This document shows, piece by piece, positions 25,780 through 34,244 of a stretch of 64,000 nt of DNA. The position numbers and the translations under genes were made by a program. Position 1 is the stretch's first letter, and the number at the start of each line of letters is the position of its first letter. The notes beneath the pieces were generated by a model that was not told the origin of the DNA, ran no database searches, and saw only the letters and a list, made by a program, of their open reading frames with translations. This stretch comes from Lawsonibacter sp. (lineage in GTDB: Bacteria; Bacillota; Clostridia; Oscillospirales; Oscillospiraceae), in assembly GCA_022791995.1 (NCBI GenBank), contig JAAWAD010000014.1, forward strand, positions 1-64,000, written 5' to 3'.

Positions 25780-26861
25780 AACAGACAATGCGCCGCCTGT
25801 TATGTGCCCTGCTGACTTTGTGTCTGTTGGCAGGGGGCGTCTGCGCTGCCGGACAGGGGGAGGGGCTGGTCAGCCTGAGCTGGCTCACCGGGACCTTTGT
25901 ACCCCAGGCGGTGGAGAAAGGGGGAGAGGCCGCCGGGACTCTCCTTCAGAAGACCTATGACAGCGCGCTGGAGCAGTTGGACGGCGCTCAAGCCGGCCAG
26001 TCCGGGCTGCAAAGCGACAGCCTGTCCAGCCGGGCGTGGTCGGATGGAGCTGTGCTGGAGCTGCCCACCGGTTCCGTTTTTCTGCTGCTGGAGGGGGCGG
26101 CCAGTGTACTTCACAGCGGGGCTGTGGTGGATGTCACGGCGGGGGCCGAGACAGCCGTTGGGGCCCGCTTGATTCCCAATCACCGATACCTGGTGGCGGA
26201 GGACACCACTGCCAGCGTGACCATTCTGTCTGGAGCGGCCCAGCTGGGGGTCCAGGGCAGCTACCGCTATACGCCGGGGAGGGCCAACCCTACCCCCTTC
26301 TATGATGTGTGCCAGACGGATTGGTATTACACGCCGGTGACGTATGTCTATCAGAGCGGCCTCTTCTCCGGTATGGAGGACCACCGCTTTGCCCCCGGCG
26401 AGGCCATGAACCGGGCGATGCTGATGACGGTGCTCTACCGACTGGCCGGTTCACCGGCGGGAGAGCTTCAGGAGGCGGGCGGAGTCCGCTTTGTGGATGT
26501 GGCAGAGAGCGCCTGGTATGCGCCCTATGTGAAATGGGGGGCCGCCCAGTCCATCACATCGGGTACTGGGGCGGACACCTTCAGCCCGGAACAGCCCATC
26601 ACCCGGGAACAGCTGGTGGTGCTGCTGTACAGCTTTGCCACCCACTATCTGAACAAGCCGCAGGAAGGCCGGGCGGACCTGGCGGATTTCCGGGACCTGA
26701 ACCAGGCCAGTGATTGGGCCAGAGAGGCCCTGTCATGGGCGGTGTTTCAGGGGATTGTCAGCAGCGCCTCCGCCGGGGAGCTGACGCTGAATCCCAGAGG
26801 CAGCGCCAGCCGGGCGGAGGTATCCGCGATGCTCCGGGCGTTTTCCGAAAAAATTCACTGA
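25776..26861 (+). CDS. Secreted S-layer homology (SLH) domain protein
   Basis: The product is 361 aa. Residues 1-24 are a signal peptide (basic start, LLCALLTLCLLAGG, cleavage near VCAA). The middle part (about 60-165) is unassigned and FecR-like in composition. The last ~190 residues hold three SLH repeats: FYDVCQTDWYYTPVTYVYQSG, FVDVAESAWYAPYVKWG, and a third ending with PRGSASRAEVSAML. SLH repeats hold proteins on cell-wall pyruvylated polymers. It is translationally coupled to rex, an unexpected pairing of a surface protein with a redox repressor. Confidence 0.9.
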   Translation: MKQTMRRLLCALLTLCLLAGGVCAAGQGEGLVSLSWLTGTFVPQAVEKGGEAAGTLLQKTYDSALEQLDGAQAGQSGLQSDSLSSRAWSDGAVLELPTGSVFLLLEGAASVLHSGAVVDVTAGAETAVGARLIPNHRYLVAEDTTASVTILSGAAQLGVQGSYRYTPGRANPTPFYDVCQTDWYYTPVTYVYQSGLFSGMEDHRFAPGEAMNRAMLMTVLYRLAGSPAGELQEAGGVRFVDVAESAWYAPYVKWGAAQSITSGTGADTFSPEQPITREQLVVLLYSFATHYLNKPQEGRADLADFRDLNQASDWAREALSWAVFQGIVSSASAGELTLNPRGSASRAEVSAMLRAFSEKIH

Positions 26862-26894
26862 AAATCCGGCACCCATTGGGCCCCTGTGCCATAA

Positions 26895-26933
26895 GATAGT
26901 TTGAGAGCGGCAAAAAGCCCTCGAAAAACTATC
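26895..26933 (+). other. 5' hairpin ahead of the Cys-rich small gene
   Basis: GATAGTTT (26895-26902) and AAACTATC (26926-26933) form an 8-bp stem, extended by GAG/CTC after a bulge. The stem ends five bases before the CAGGAGGT ribosome site, so it may stabilise the mRNA or tune initiation. Confidence 0.5.
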
Positions 26934-26953
26934 CAAACAGGAGGTACTCAATT

Positions 26954-27142
26954 ATGGGGTGCTGCAATAACGGCAATAGCTGGGGCGGCGGAGGCTGTCT
27001 GTGGATCATCATCCTCATCATTATCCTGTTCTGCTGCTGCGGCAGCAGCTGGGGCGGCAGCTGTGGCTGCGGCTGCAACAACAACTGTGGCTGTGGCTGC
27101 AACAACAACTGCGGCTGCGGCTGCAACAACGGCTGCTGCTAA
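26954..27142 (+). CDS. Tiny cysteine-rich membrane protein with CGCGCNNN repeats
   Basis: The product is 62 aa with an excellent ribosome site (CAGGAGGT at 26938). It contains 17 cysteines. A Gly/Asn/Trp N-terminus is followed by one strongly hydrophobic segment (residues 16-26) and CCC. Three tandem CGCGCNN(N) units follow (residues 37-60; 24-base DNA repeat at 27062-27133), ending in CC. No known family is recognised; comparable Cys/Asn-rich short proteins occur in gut Clostridia. The cysteines could bind metal or iron-sulfur, be crosslinked, or be modified, but no maturase is adjacent. It has its own hairpin leader and terminator. Confidence 0.8.
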   Translation: MGCCNNGNSWGGGGCLWIIILIIILFCCCGSSWGGSCGCGCNNNCGCGCNNNCGCGCNNGCC

Positions 27143-27153
27143 GCCTCCGGCGG

Positions 27154-27188
27154 GGGCGCGGGCTTCGGTCCGCGCCCTGTTTCCTTTT
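27154..27188 (+). terminator. Terminator after the Cys-rich gene
   Basis: GGGCGCGG (27154-27161) and CCGCGCCC (27170-27177) with an 8-base loop, then TGTTTCCTTTT. Confidence 0.85.
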
Positions 27189-27257
27189 CCAGAATTTGGA
27201 CAGGCTCTTTTTCTGGAGAAAGTGGAAGAAAGAGGGGGAGAAATCTTCAATTCATTC

Positions 27258-27286
27258 TTGCAATTTTTCACAGAAAGGTGTATGAT
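27258..27286 (+). promoter_or_regulatory. Promoter of the rnf operon with Rex-site-like half
   Basis: TTGCAA (27258-27263) and TATGAT (27281-27286) with a 17-bp spacer. The spacer begins TTTTTCACAG, which resembles half of the Rex operator (TTGTGA..TCACAA). The ~180-base leader to rnfC is GC-rich and can form a CCTCCC/GGGAGG hairpin near 27378, but matches no riboswitch I recognise. Confidence 0.75.
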
Positions 27287-27465
27287 ATAGAGAACAAAAG
27301 TTGCCGGCGGTCCCAGTTTCTCCACGGTGCAGGAGGCCGACGGGATTTTGTCGTGCATCAGCACAGCGCTTTCCTCCCGAGGGAGGGCCGTTTCACCTGG
27401 AGCGGCAGAGGGGAGGAGGGACGCAGCCCCAGCAATCGTAAGTTATTAGGGAGGTCGAAATCTGA

Positions 27466-28773
27466 ATGAGTAAATTTCTCAAGCGTTCCGCCCAGGGCGC
27501 GGGAGTCCCCCATGAGAAACGGACTTCCAACATGGAAACGGCAGTGATGCCCCTTCCGTCGAAGATTGTCCTTTCCATGGGACAGCACATCGGCGCGCCG
27601 GCGGCCCCTGCCGTGGCCAAGGGCGACCAGGTGTACGTGGGCACCGTGGTGGGGAAGGCAGGGGGCTTTGTCTCCTCCGACATCCACTCCGGCGTGTCGG
27701 GCACAGTGGATGGCATCGTTACCATCACCGCACCCAACGGCGCAAATCAGACCGCGGTGGTCATTATCCCCGACGGCAAGCAGACGGTGGACCCCGCAGT
27801 TGCTCCGCCGCAGGTCACCGATCTGAAATCCTTCCAGGACGCCATCCGGGCCAGCGGTCTGGTGGGTCTGGGTGGCGCCGGCTTCCCCGCAGCGGTGAAG
27901 CTGTCCCCCAAGAACCTGGACGAGATTGATACCCTGCTGATTAACGGCGCCGAGTGTGAGCCCTACATCACCTCGGACAACCGCTGCCTGCTGGAGGATA
28001 CGCATTTCATCCTCAACGGCATCCGGGCGGTCATGAAGTACTTAAACATTCCCAAGTGCGTCATCGGCATCGAGGCCAACAAGCCCGAGGCCATCGCCAA
28101 GCTGCGCCAGGAGTCGGGCGGTGGCATTGAGGTGAAGGAGCTGGCCTGCCGGTACCCCCAGGGCGCTGAGAAAGTGCTGATTGAAAACTGCACCGGTCGG
28201 GAGGTCCCCTTCCCCGGTCTGCCCTCCGACGTGGGCGTCATCGTGATGAACGTCACCTCGGTTGCCTTTGTGGGCAAGTACCTGGAGACCGGTATGCCCC
28301 TGGTCACTAAGCGCCTCACGGTGGACGGGGATATCATCAAGGACCCCAAGAATGTGGAGGTCATCATTGGCACTCCTGTGCAGGAGCTGCTGGACTTTTG
28401 CGGCGGCTTCACGGATGAGCCCGGGAAGGTGTTGTACGGCGGCCCCATGATGGGCAACTGTATTGCGGATTTGTCCCAGCCCATTTTGAAGAACAACAAT
28501 GCGGTGCTGGCCTTCTCCAAGAAGTGGGCCCATATTCCGAAGGCCACCAACTGTATCCACTGCGGTCGCTGCACCAATGCCTGCCCCCTGGGGCTGTCCG
28601 CCAAGGAGATTGTCCAGGCCTACAACGACGGCAACGTGGAGCTGCTGATTGAGCTCAACGCCGATTTGTGCATGAGCTGCGGTACCTGCTCCTTTGTGTG
28701 CCCCGCCAAGCGGCCCCTGGCCCCCTCCATCGCCCTGGCCAAGATCATGATGAAGAATGGAGGTAAGAAGTAA
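27466..28773 (+). CDS. rnfC: Rnf complex subunit C
   Basis: The product is 435 aa. RnfC is the peripheral subunit where electrons pass between NADH and iron-sulfur centres in the ferredoxin:NAD+ oxidoreductase. The barrel-like N-terminus contains the quinone/biotin-like segment. GLVGLGGAGFPAAVKL, LINGAECEPYITSDNR and GGPMMGN are the Rossmann/FMN-NADH region motifs. Two 4Fe-4S motifs lie near the end: CIHCGRCTNACP and CMSCGTCSFVCP. It is the first gene of rnfCDGEAB; GGGAGG precedes the ATG. Confidence 0.97.
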   Translation: MSKFLKRSAQGAGVPHEKRTSNMETAVMPLPSKIVLSMGQHIGAPAAPAVAKGDQVYVGTVVGKAGGFVSSDIHSGVSGTVDGIVTITAPNGANQTAVVIIPDGKQTVDPAVAPPQVTDLKSFQDAIRASGLVGLGGAGFPAAVKLSPKNLDEIDTLLINGAECEPYITSDNRCLLEDTHFILNGIRAVMKYLNIPKCVIGIEANKPEAIAKLRQESGGGIEVKELACRYPQGAEKVLIENCTGREVPFPGLPSDVGVIVMNVTSVAFVGKYLETGMPLVTKRLTVDGDIIKDPKNVEVIIGTPVQELLDFCGGFTDEPGKVLYGGPMMGNCIADLSQPILKNNNAVLAFSKKWAHIPKATNCIHCGRCTNACPLGLSAKEIVQAYNDGNVELLIELNADLCMSCGTCSFVCPAKRPLAPSIALAKIMMKNGGKK

Positions 28774-29717
28774 TGGCCAATAAGCTGATTGTCACCGCTG
28801 CACCCCATATTACCAGCACAGACAGTACCCAGAAGATTATGCAGCGGGTATGTATCGCCCTGGTGCCCACGCTGATTGCCTCTGTCATTATTTTCGGTAT
28901 CAGTTCACTGATTGTTACCGCTGTCACTGTGGCCGCCTGTGTTCTCTTTGAGTATGGTTGGTGCAGGCTCCGGGGACTGGAGAACCCGGTGGGCGATTTC
29001 TCCGCCGTCGTCACAGGAATGCTCCTGGCCTTCAACATGCCTGCAACCATGCCCTGGTGGATGGCTATTGTGGGCGCCTTTATCGCCATTATCATCATTA
29101 AGCAGCTCTTTGGCGGTCTGGGCTACAACTTCGCCAACCCCGCCATTGTAGGCCGTATCGCCCTTGCTCTGGGCTTTGCCGCCCGGATGGCCAACTATCC
29201 CAAGCCCGCCAACGGCATTGATGCCCTGGCCGCCGCCACCCCGCTGGCTGTCTCCAGTGAGCTGGGCGCGGGGGAATACGTCACCCTGCTGCTGGGCAAC
29301 CACGGCGGCGTGCTGGGCGAGACCTGCGCCATCACTATTCTCATTGGCGGCATCTATCTGATTGCCACCAAGGTCATCAGCCCCATGATTCCTGTGACAT
29401 ATCTGGCGACTGTGGCTGTGCTGTCCATCTGCTTCGGCATGGACCCCATTGTACAGCTGCTGTCCGGCGGTCTAATGCTGGGCGCCTTCTTCATGGCGAC
29501 GGACTATGTCACCTCTCCCACCACAGATAAGGGCAAGCTGATCTTCGGTATCGGACTGGGCCTGATTACCATTATGATCCGCCGGTTCGGCACCATGAAC
29601 GAGGGTGTGTCCTTCGCCATTCTGCTGATGAACCTGCTGGTGCCCTACATCGACGCCCTCACTCGCCAGGATAAGCTGGGCATCGCAAAGGCAAAGAAGG
29701 AGGGAGCCGCGAAATGA
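28773..29717 (+). CDS. rnfD: Rnf complex subunit D
   Basis: The product is 314 aa, an integral membrane subunit related to NqrB with about nine hydrophobic segments. FANPAIVGRIAL and MATDYVTSP are family motifs. The Thr in DALAAATPLAV is the likely site for covalent FMN through phosphoester linkage. It overlaps rnfC by one base (TAATG). It forms part of the ion-translocating core. Confidence 0.96.
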   Translation: MANKLIVTAAPHITSTDSTQKIMQRVCIALVPTLIASVIIFGISSLIVTAVTVAACVLFEYGWCRLRGLENPVGDFSAVVTGMLLAFNMPATMPWWMAIVGAFIAIIIIKQLFGGLGYNFANPAIVGRIALALGFAARMANYPKPANGIDALAAATPLAVSSELGAGEYVTLLLGNHGGVLGETCAITILIGGIYLIATKVISPMIPVTYLATVAVLSICFGMDPIVQLLSGGLMLGAFFMATDYVTSPTTDKGKLIFGIGLGLITIMIRRFGTMNEGVSFAILLMNLLVPYIDALTRQDKLGIAKAKKEGAAK

Positions 29718-30247
29718 GCAACTTTGACCGTGTGTTCAAGCCTATTGTTGTTCTGTGCATCATTTGTGTTGTGATTACCGGGGCACTGGCCGCCACCAAC
29801 GCCGCAACCGCCCCTGTCATCGCTGAGGCCACCCGTCTGGCCCAGGAGCAGGCCCGTACTGAGCTCCTCCCTGAGGCCGACGGCTTTCAGGAGGTCACTG
29901 GTGTGGCAGCGGACAATGTGGCCGCCGTGTATGAGGCCACCAATGGAGCCGGATATGTTATCACCAGTACTGCCAAGGGCTACGGCGGTACCATCACTGT
30001 CATGACTGCCTTTACTCCCGAAGGAGTGATCAAGCAGCTGAAGGTGACTGAGGCCGCAGAGACCCAGGGCATCGGCAGCAATGTGGCCAACAACGCCTCC
30101 TACTGGGCCAATTACGAGGGGAAGGATGGTACTGCTCCCCTGGTCCTGGGCACCGATGTGGACGCCTACTCCGGCGCCACCATCTCCAGCCGGGCCCTGA
30201 ACAGCGCCGTCAACTCCGCCATTGCCGCGTTTAACGCGATTCCTTGA
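29714..30247 (+). CDS. rnfG: Rnf complex subunit G
   Basis: The product is 177 aa with one N-terminal membrane helix (VLCIICVVITGALAATNA) and an extracytoplasmic FMN-binding domain. SGATISSRALNSAV near the C-terminus contains the Thr that carries covalent FMN. The start overlaps the rnfD stop as ATGA. RnfG receives electrons within the membrane complex. Confidence 0.96.
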   Translation: MSNFDRVFKPIVVLCIICVVITGALAATNAATAPVIAEATRLAQEQARTELLPEADGFQEVTGVAADNVAAVYEATNGAGYVITSTAKGYGGTITVMTAFTPEGVIKQLKVTEAAETQGIGSNVANNASYWANYEGKDGTAPLVLGTDVDAYSGATISSRALNSAVNSAIAAFNAIP

Positions 30248-30264
30248 AAGGCAGGTGAGTCGAG

Positions 30265-30948
30265 ATGAGTAATACCAGTAAAATGAGTATCCTGACCAAC
30301 GGCATCCTCAATGAAAACCCGGTGCTTCGCCTCGTTTTGGGCACCTGCCCCACCTTGGCTGTCACCACCATGGCCTCCAACGGCATCGGTATGGGACTGG
30401 CTGCCACCTTTGTGCTGCTGTGCTCCAACATCGTGATTTCCGCCCTGCGGAAGATTATTCCCGACCAGGTCCGTATCCCCTGCTACATCACCGTCATCGC
30501 CGGCTTCGTGTCTGTGGTGCAGATGGTGGTTAAGGCCTACGTGCCCGACTTGGATAAGGCCCTGGGTGTGTACCTGCCCCTGATTGTGGTGAACTGTATC
30601 ATCCTGGGCCGCGCTGAGATGTTCGCCTCCAAGAACAGCGTGGTGGACTCCGCCCTGGACGGCATCGGCATGGGCATCGGCTTCACCATCACCCTGACCA
30701 TCATGGGCTCCATCCGGGAGATCCTGGGCTCTGGTACCTGGATGGCCGGCCTGGGTGGCCTGATCCCCTCTCTGGGGTCTGACTTCGCCATCCGGGTTGT
30801 CCCGGAGTCCATCGACTCCTTCACCCTGATGACCAGCGCGCCGGGCGGCTTCTTCGTGTTCGGGATTCTGATGGCCGGGGCCACCTGGCTGACCACCCGC
30901 CCCAAGAAGGCCCAGCCTGCTGAGACTGCGGAAGGAGGGAACGCGTAA
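30265..30948 (+). CDS. rnfE: Rnf complex subunit E
   Basis: The product is 227 aa with about six membrane helices, homologous to NqrD. LRLVLGTCPTLAVTT near the N-terminus contains the conserved Cys that helps hold the membrane-embedded iron-sulfur centre shared with RnfA. IVVNCIILGRAE is the second Cys helix. It lies 17 bp after rnfG with AAGGCAGGTGAG upstream. Confidence 0.96.
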   Translation: MSNTSKMSILTNGILNENPVLRLVLGTCPTLAVTTMASNGIGMGLAATFVLLCSNIVISALRKIIPDQVRIPCYITVIAGFVSVVQMVVKAYVPDLDKALGVYLPLIVVNCIILGRAEMFASKNSVVDSALDGIGMGIGFTITLTIMGSIREILGSGTWMAGLGGLIPSLGSDFAIRVVPESIDSFTLMTSAPGGFFVFGILMAGATWLTTRPKKAQPAETAEGGNA

Positions 30949-31565
30949 TGGCACTGAAGCTTGCCAGCATTTTCTTTACCATGATCCTGGTGGACAACTA
31001 TGTTCTGGCCAAGTTCCTGGGCATCTGCCCCTTCCTGGGTGTGTCCAAGAAGCTGGATAGCGCCGTGGGCATGTCCCTGGCCGTCACCTTTGTCATGGTT
31101 ATGGCGACCGCCGCCACCTGGCCCATCTATAAGCTGATCCTCGCTCCCGACTGGGCGGTGGGTACAGATCGGGATATGGGCTATCTCCAGACCATCGTGT
31201 TTATTCTGATTATCGCCATCCTGGTGCAGCTGCTGGAGAATTTCCTGAAGAAGTTTGTTCCCGCTCTGTACAAGGCCCTGGGTGTGTACCTGCCCCTGAT
31301 TACCACCAACTGCACCATCCTGGGTGTGACCATTCTGAACCTGGACAACGGCTACAACTTCATTGAGTCCATCGTCTGTGCCGCTGGTGCGGGCATTGGC
31401 TTCCTTGTGGCGATGGTGCTGTTCTCCGGCGTCCGCCGCCGGGTAGAGCAGGCGGTCACCCCTGTGTGCTTTAAGGGTCTGCCCATCACGCTTGTGGCTG
31501 CCGCTGTGACCAGTCTGTCCTTCATGGGCTTCGGCGGTATTGTGGAAGCCATCTTCGGTGTCTGA
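30948..31565 (+). CDS. rnfA: Rnf complex subunit A
   Basis: The product is 205 aa, an inverted-topology homolog of RnfE (NqrE family) with six helices. NYVLAKFLGICPFLGVSKK and PLITTNCTILGV carry the two conserved Cys positions. The start overlaps the rnfE stop (TAATG). RnfA and RnfE together form the Na+ or H+ translocating centre. Confidence 0.96.
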   Translation: MALKLASIFFTMILVDNYVLAKFLGICPFLGVSKKLDSAVGMSLAVTFVMVMATAATWPIYKLILAPDWAVGTDRDMGYLQTIVFILIIAILVQLLENFLKKFVPALYKALGVYLPLITTNCTILGVTILNLDNGYNFIESIVCAAGAGIGFLVAMVLFSGVRRRVEQAVTPVCFKGLPITLVAAAVTSLSFMGFGGIVEAIFGV

Positions 31566-31582
31566 TAGGAGGGGGAGAAGGT

Positions 31583-32383
31583 ATGAATCCAATTTTACTG
31601 GCTGTCATCGTCGTCACCGTCATCGGTCTGATTGGTGCGGTGATTCTGGTGGCCGCCTCCATCTTCATGTACGTCCCGGTGGACGAGCGGGTGGAGAAGA
31701 TTACCGCTGTCCTGGCGGGCGCCAACTGCGGCGCCTGCGGCTGTGCCGGCTGTGCCGACTATGCCAAGAGCATCGTGGAGGAGGGCAACGCCGTCAACAA
31801 GTGTACCCCCGGCGGAGCTGCCTGCGCTGCGAAGGTTGCGGAGATCATGGGCGTGGAGGCAGGCTCTTCCACCCCCATGAAGGCTGTGGTGACATGCTCC
31901 GGCACCTGCGAGAAGACCTCGAAGAAGTACGAGTTTGAGGGCATCCAGAGCTGTCAGGCCGTGAAGGGTCTGTACGGCGGCGACGGCATGTGCAAATTCG
32001 GCTGCCTGGGTTACGGCGACTGCACCCGGGCCTGTGCCTTCGATGCCATCCATATTGTAGATGGTATCGCCAAGGTGGATCGGGCCAAGTGTGTGGGTTG
32101 CGGAGCCTGTGCCGCCGTCTGCCCCAATACGGTTATTTCGATCATCCCCGAGCACAAACGGAAACCTGTGGTCCTGTGCCTGAACAAGGATAAGGGCGCA
32201 GACACCCGGAAGGCCTGTACTGCCGGCTGTATTGGCTGTATGAAGTGCGCCAAGAAGTGCCCCAAGGAGGCCATTACCGTGGAGAACAACCTGGCCAAGA
32301 TCGACCAGGAGAAGTGCGTAGGCTGTCAGCTCTGCGTCAAGGAGTGCCCGGTGGGCATCATCCACGTTCCCGCGGACGAATAA
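31583..32383 (+). CDS. rnfB: Rnf complex subunit B (polyferredoxin)
   Basis: The product is 266 aa. A single N-terminal helix anchors it. NCGACGCAGCADYA followed by CTPGG and a later Cys forms the 4Fe-4S cluster of the Fe-S domain. Then come ferredoxin-type motifs CVGCGACAAVCP, CIGCMKCAKKCP and CVGCQLCVKECP. It accepts electrons from reduced ferredoxin, the entry point of the complex. It is the last gene of the operon; GGAGGGGGAGAAGG precedes the start. Confidence 0.97.
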   Translation: MNPILLAVIVVTVIGLIGAVILVAASIFMYVPVDERVEKITAVLAGANCGACGCAGCADYAKSIVEEGNAVNKCTPGGAACAAKVAEIMGVEAGSSTPMKAVVTCSGTCEKTSKKYEFEGIQSCQAVKGLYGGDGMCKFGCLGYGDCTRACAFDAIHIVDGIAKVDRAKCVGCGACAAVCPNTVISIIPEHKRKPVVLCLNKDKGADTRKACTAGCIGCMKCAKKCPKEAITVENNLAKIDQEKCVGCQLCVKECPVGIIHVPADE

Positions 32384-32396
32384 TTGGCGGAACAAC

Positions 32397-32433
32397 GGGC
32401 CGGCGGACACCTTTCGTGCCTGCCGGCCCCTTT
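32397..32433 (+). terminator. Terminator after rnfB
   Basis: GGGCCGGC (32397-32404) pairs with GCCGGCCC (32422-32429), followed by CTTTGCC. The U-tract is weak. Nothing else is seen up to 32602. Confidence 0.7.
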
Positions 32434-32602
32434 GCCATATCTATTTTACTGTCAGATAACACCAAAATCAAAAGGGAGGCCTTAAAGCCGAGGAAGGCCC
32501 TGGAGTCAACCGGATCCCAGCCGTGATTGTGGAAAAAGAGGACATACCGTCTCGGAGAAGAGCATATAGTGGAAGCAACAAACGATAGGGGTGTTGTGAG
32601 CT

Positions 32603-33229
32603 ATGTTGTCCAATCGGAATGAAAATAAAGTCCTGCTCCGGGGCCGCCTGGAGGCGCTGCCGGCCCCCTCCCATACCAACCACGGTGTGTTGTATTCTGT
32701 GCTGCCCATGGTCGTGCGCCGCCTGTCTGGGGCGGAGGACAGGCTGAATGTGGTGGCTTCAGAAGCCCAGCTGGAGGGGCTGGCGCTGAAACCGGGAGAT
32801 GGGTTGACGGTGCGGGGCGAAGTAAGGACCTTCAACAATCGAAGCGGGGTAGGCAGCCGCCTGGTGGTCAGCGTCTTTGCTCGGGAGCTGACCCGAGAAG
32901 AGGGAGAGGATGAGAACAGCCTGGAGTTATCCGGTACCCTTTGTAAACCCCCCAGCCTGCGTACCACCCCCCTGGGCCGCACCATCTGCGACATGATTCT
33001 GGCCGTCAACCGCCGGTATGGCCGGGCGGACTACTTACCGTGCATTGCCTGGGGAAGTCTGGCCCACCGCTGCGGCGAGCTGCGGGTGGGGGACCGGCTG
33101 CGCCTGTCTGGTCGACTCCAGAGCCGGACCTACACCAAGGTGGTGGAGGACCACACCGAGGAGCGTGTGGCCTTTGAGGTGTCTATCATGTCCTTGGAGG
33201 AAGAGCCGGAGGAGTTTTCTGACGAGTGA
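32603..33229 (+). CDS. SSB-like protein with two OB-fold domains
   Basis: The product is 208 aa. The first half contains NKVLLRGRLEALP, GDGLTVRGEVRTFNNRSG and LVVSVFARELT. The second half repeats the pattern as LELSGTLCKPPSLRTTPLGRTICDMILAVNR, ADYLPCIAWG, RVGDRLRLSGRLQSRTYTK. This matches PriB/SSB-type OB folds, the second half being closest to single-strand DNA-binding proteins. The main replication SSB is usually one OB fold with an acidic tail, so this is likely an accessory protein, though it does end in EEFSDE. It forms a single-gene unit closed by a perfect terminator. Confidence 0.75.
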   Translation: MLSNRNENKVLLRGRLEALPAPSHTNHGVLYSVLPMVVRRLSGAEDRLNVVASEAQLEGLALKPGDGLTVRGEVRTFNNRSGVGSRLVVSVFARELTREEGEDENSLELSGTLCKPPSLRTTPLGRTICDMILAVNRRYGRADYLPCIAWGSLAHRCGELRVGDRLRLSGRLQSRTYTKVVEDHTEERVAFEVSIMSLEEEPEEFSDE

Positions 33230-33240
33230 CAAGCAAAGGA

Positions 33241-33274
33241 CCGCAGCGTGTCCCCTGTGAGGGACACGCTGCGG
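33241..33274. terminator. Bidirectional terminator
   Basis: A perfect 14-bp stem, CCGCAGCGTGTCCC (33241-33254) with 33261-33274 and a 6-base loop, sits between the convergent SSB-like and deacetylase genes. Confidence 0.9.
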
Positions 33275-33275
33275 T

Positions 33276-34226
33276 TCAGCTTTCTCGTTTGTAGTCCAAA
33301 ATCACTGGCTTAACCCCCGGCGTCAAAGGAGCAAAGGTATAGCCGGCTTCCCGATAGCCCTGGATGATGGAGGGCAAGGCCTCCACCGTAGTGCTCCGGG
33401 CAGCACTGTCATGGGAGAGGATGACAACCAGGTCCCTGCCAATTCCTTTCAGACAGTTTTCGGTAATCACAGCGGGGGAAAGGGGCTTGGGCGTGGCGTC
33501 CTGAGCGGAGGCGTTCCAGTCGAAGTAGACAAAGCCCCGGCGGGTCATCTCGGCCACTAACTCCTGGTAGATGCCCCGGCTGTGGGCGTTGATGCTCCCC
33601 CCGGGAAAGCGGAAGACCAGGGGGTACTGTCCCGTGACCTCATAAATCCACTGGTAGAGCTGATAGAAGTCCTCCAGAAATGCTTCAACAGAGGTATAGA
33701 GCTTTTTATAGTCGTGGCTCCAGCTGTGCATGGCCAAGGTGTGGCCGCCGGCCAAAATGGCCCTCATCCGCTCCTGGGCCTCGGGGCCGGTTTTGCCCAC
33801 CACAAAGAAGGTGGCCTGAATGCCCTGTTCCTCCAGAACCTTCAGAACCCGGTCTGTGTTGGCAGAGGGGCCGTCATCAAAGGTGAGACAGACCACCCGC
33901 CCTCCGGTGATCTCTTCGCCGGTCCAGGGCTGGGCATAGAAGTCTGGATAGAGCTGGGTATAGCTTGGGGCCTCTCCCTCGGGCGTGACAAAGGAGTACT
34001 CCCTCAAAAAGGCGGTCTCCTCCTGGGCCTGCTCCAGGGCGGTCTGCTGTTGGGTCAACTGTTCCTCCAGCTGGTGGATTTGGGCGGTCAGGGCCTCCTC
34101 TCGAAGAAGGCCGGCGTGGAGCTGCTGGTTCAGGTGAAGACAGCCCCCCGCCGTTCCAGCCAGGCCCAGTCCCGCCAAAAGAAGCAGGGCTCCAAGGCGC
34201 TTTGTTTGGTTTGTTTCTTTCTCCAT
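33276..34226 (-). CDS. Membrane-anchored polysaccharide deacetylase (NodB family)
   Basis: The product is 316 aa. A membrane helix (LGALLLLAGLGLAGTAGG, residues 11-28) and a Gln-rich coiled coil (about 45-75) precede a carbohydrate-esterase-4 domain. Catalytic motifs are TFDDGPS (motif 1, metal/base Asp), HSWSHD (motif 2, metal His) and RFPGGS (motif 3). VILSHD near the end is the motif with the catalytic His. It removes acetyl groups from cell-wall or other glycans outside the membrane. It is the last gene of a unit with the HD and small genes. Confidence 0.93.
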   Translation of the reverse strand: MEKETNQTKRLGALLLLAGLGLAGTAGGCLHLNQQLHAGLLREEALTAQIHQLEEQLTQQQTALEQAQEETAFLREYSFVTPEGEAPSYTQLYPDFYAQPWTGEEITGGRVVCLTFDDGPSANTDRVLKVLEEQGIQATFFVVGKTGPEAQERMRAILAGGHTLAMHSWSHDYKKLYTSVEAFLEDFYQLYQWIYEVTGQYPLVFRFPGGSINAHSRGIYQELVAEMTRRGFVYFDWNASAQDATPKPLSPAVITENCLKGIGRDLVVILSHDSAARSTTVEALPSIIQGYREAGYTFAPLTPGVKPVILDYKRES

Positions 34227-34244
34227 TGTGCAGCCCTCGCAAAA

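Noticed and set aside
27062..27133. CRISPR or tandem-repeat array
   Set aside because: The 24-base repeats are in frame inside a small coding gene and encode CGCGCNNN; there are no spacers.
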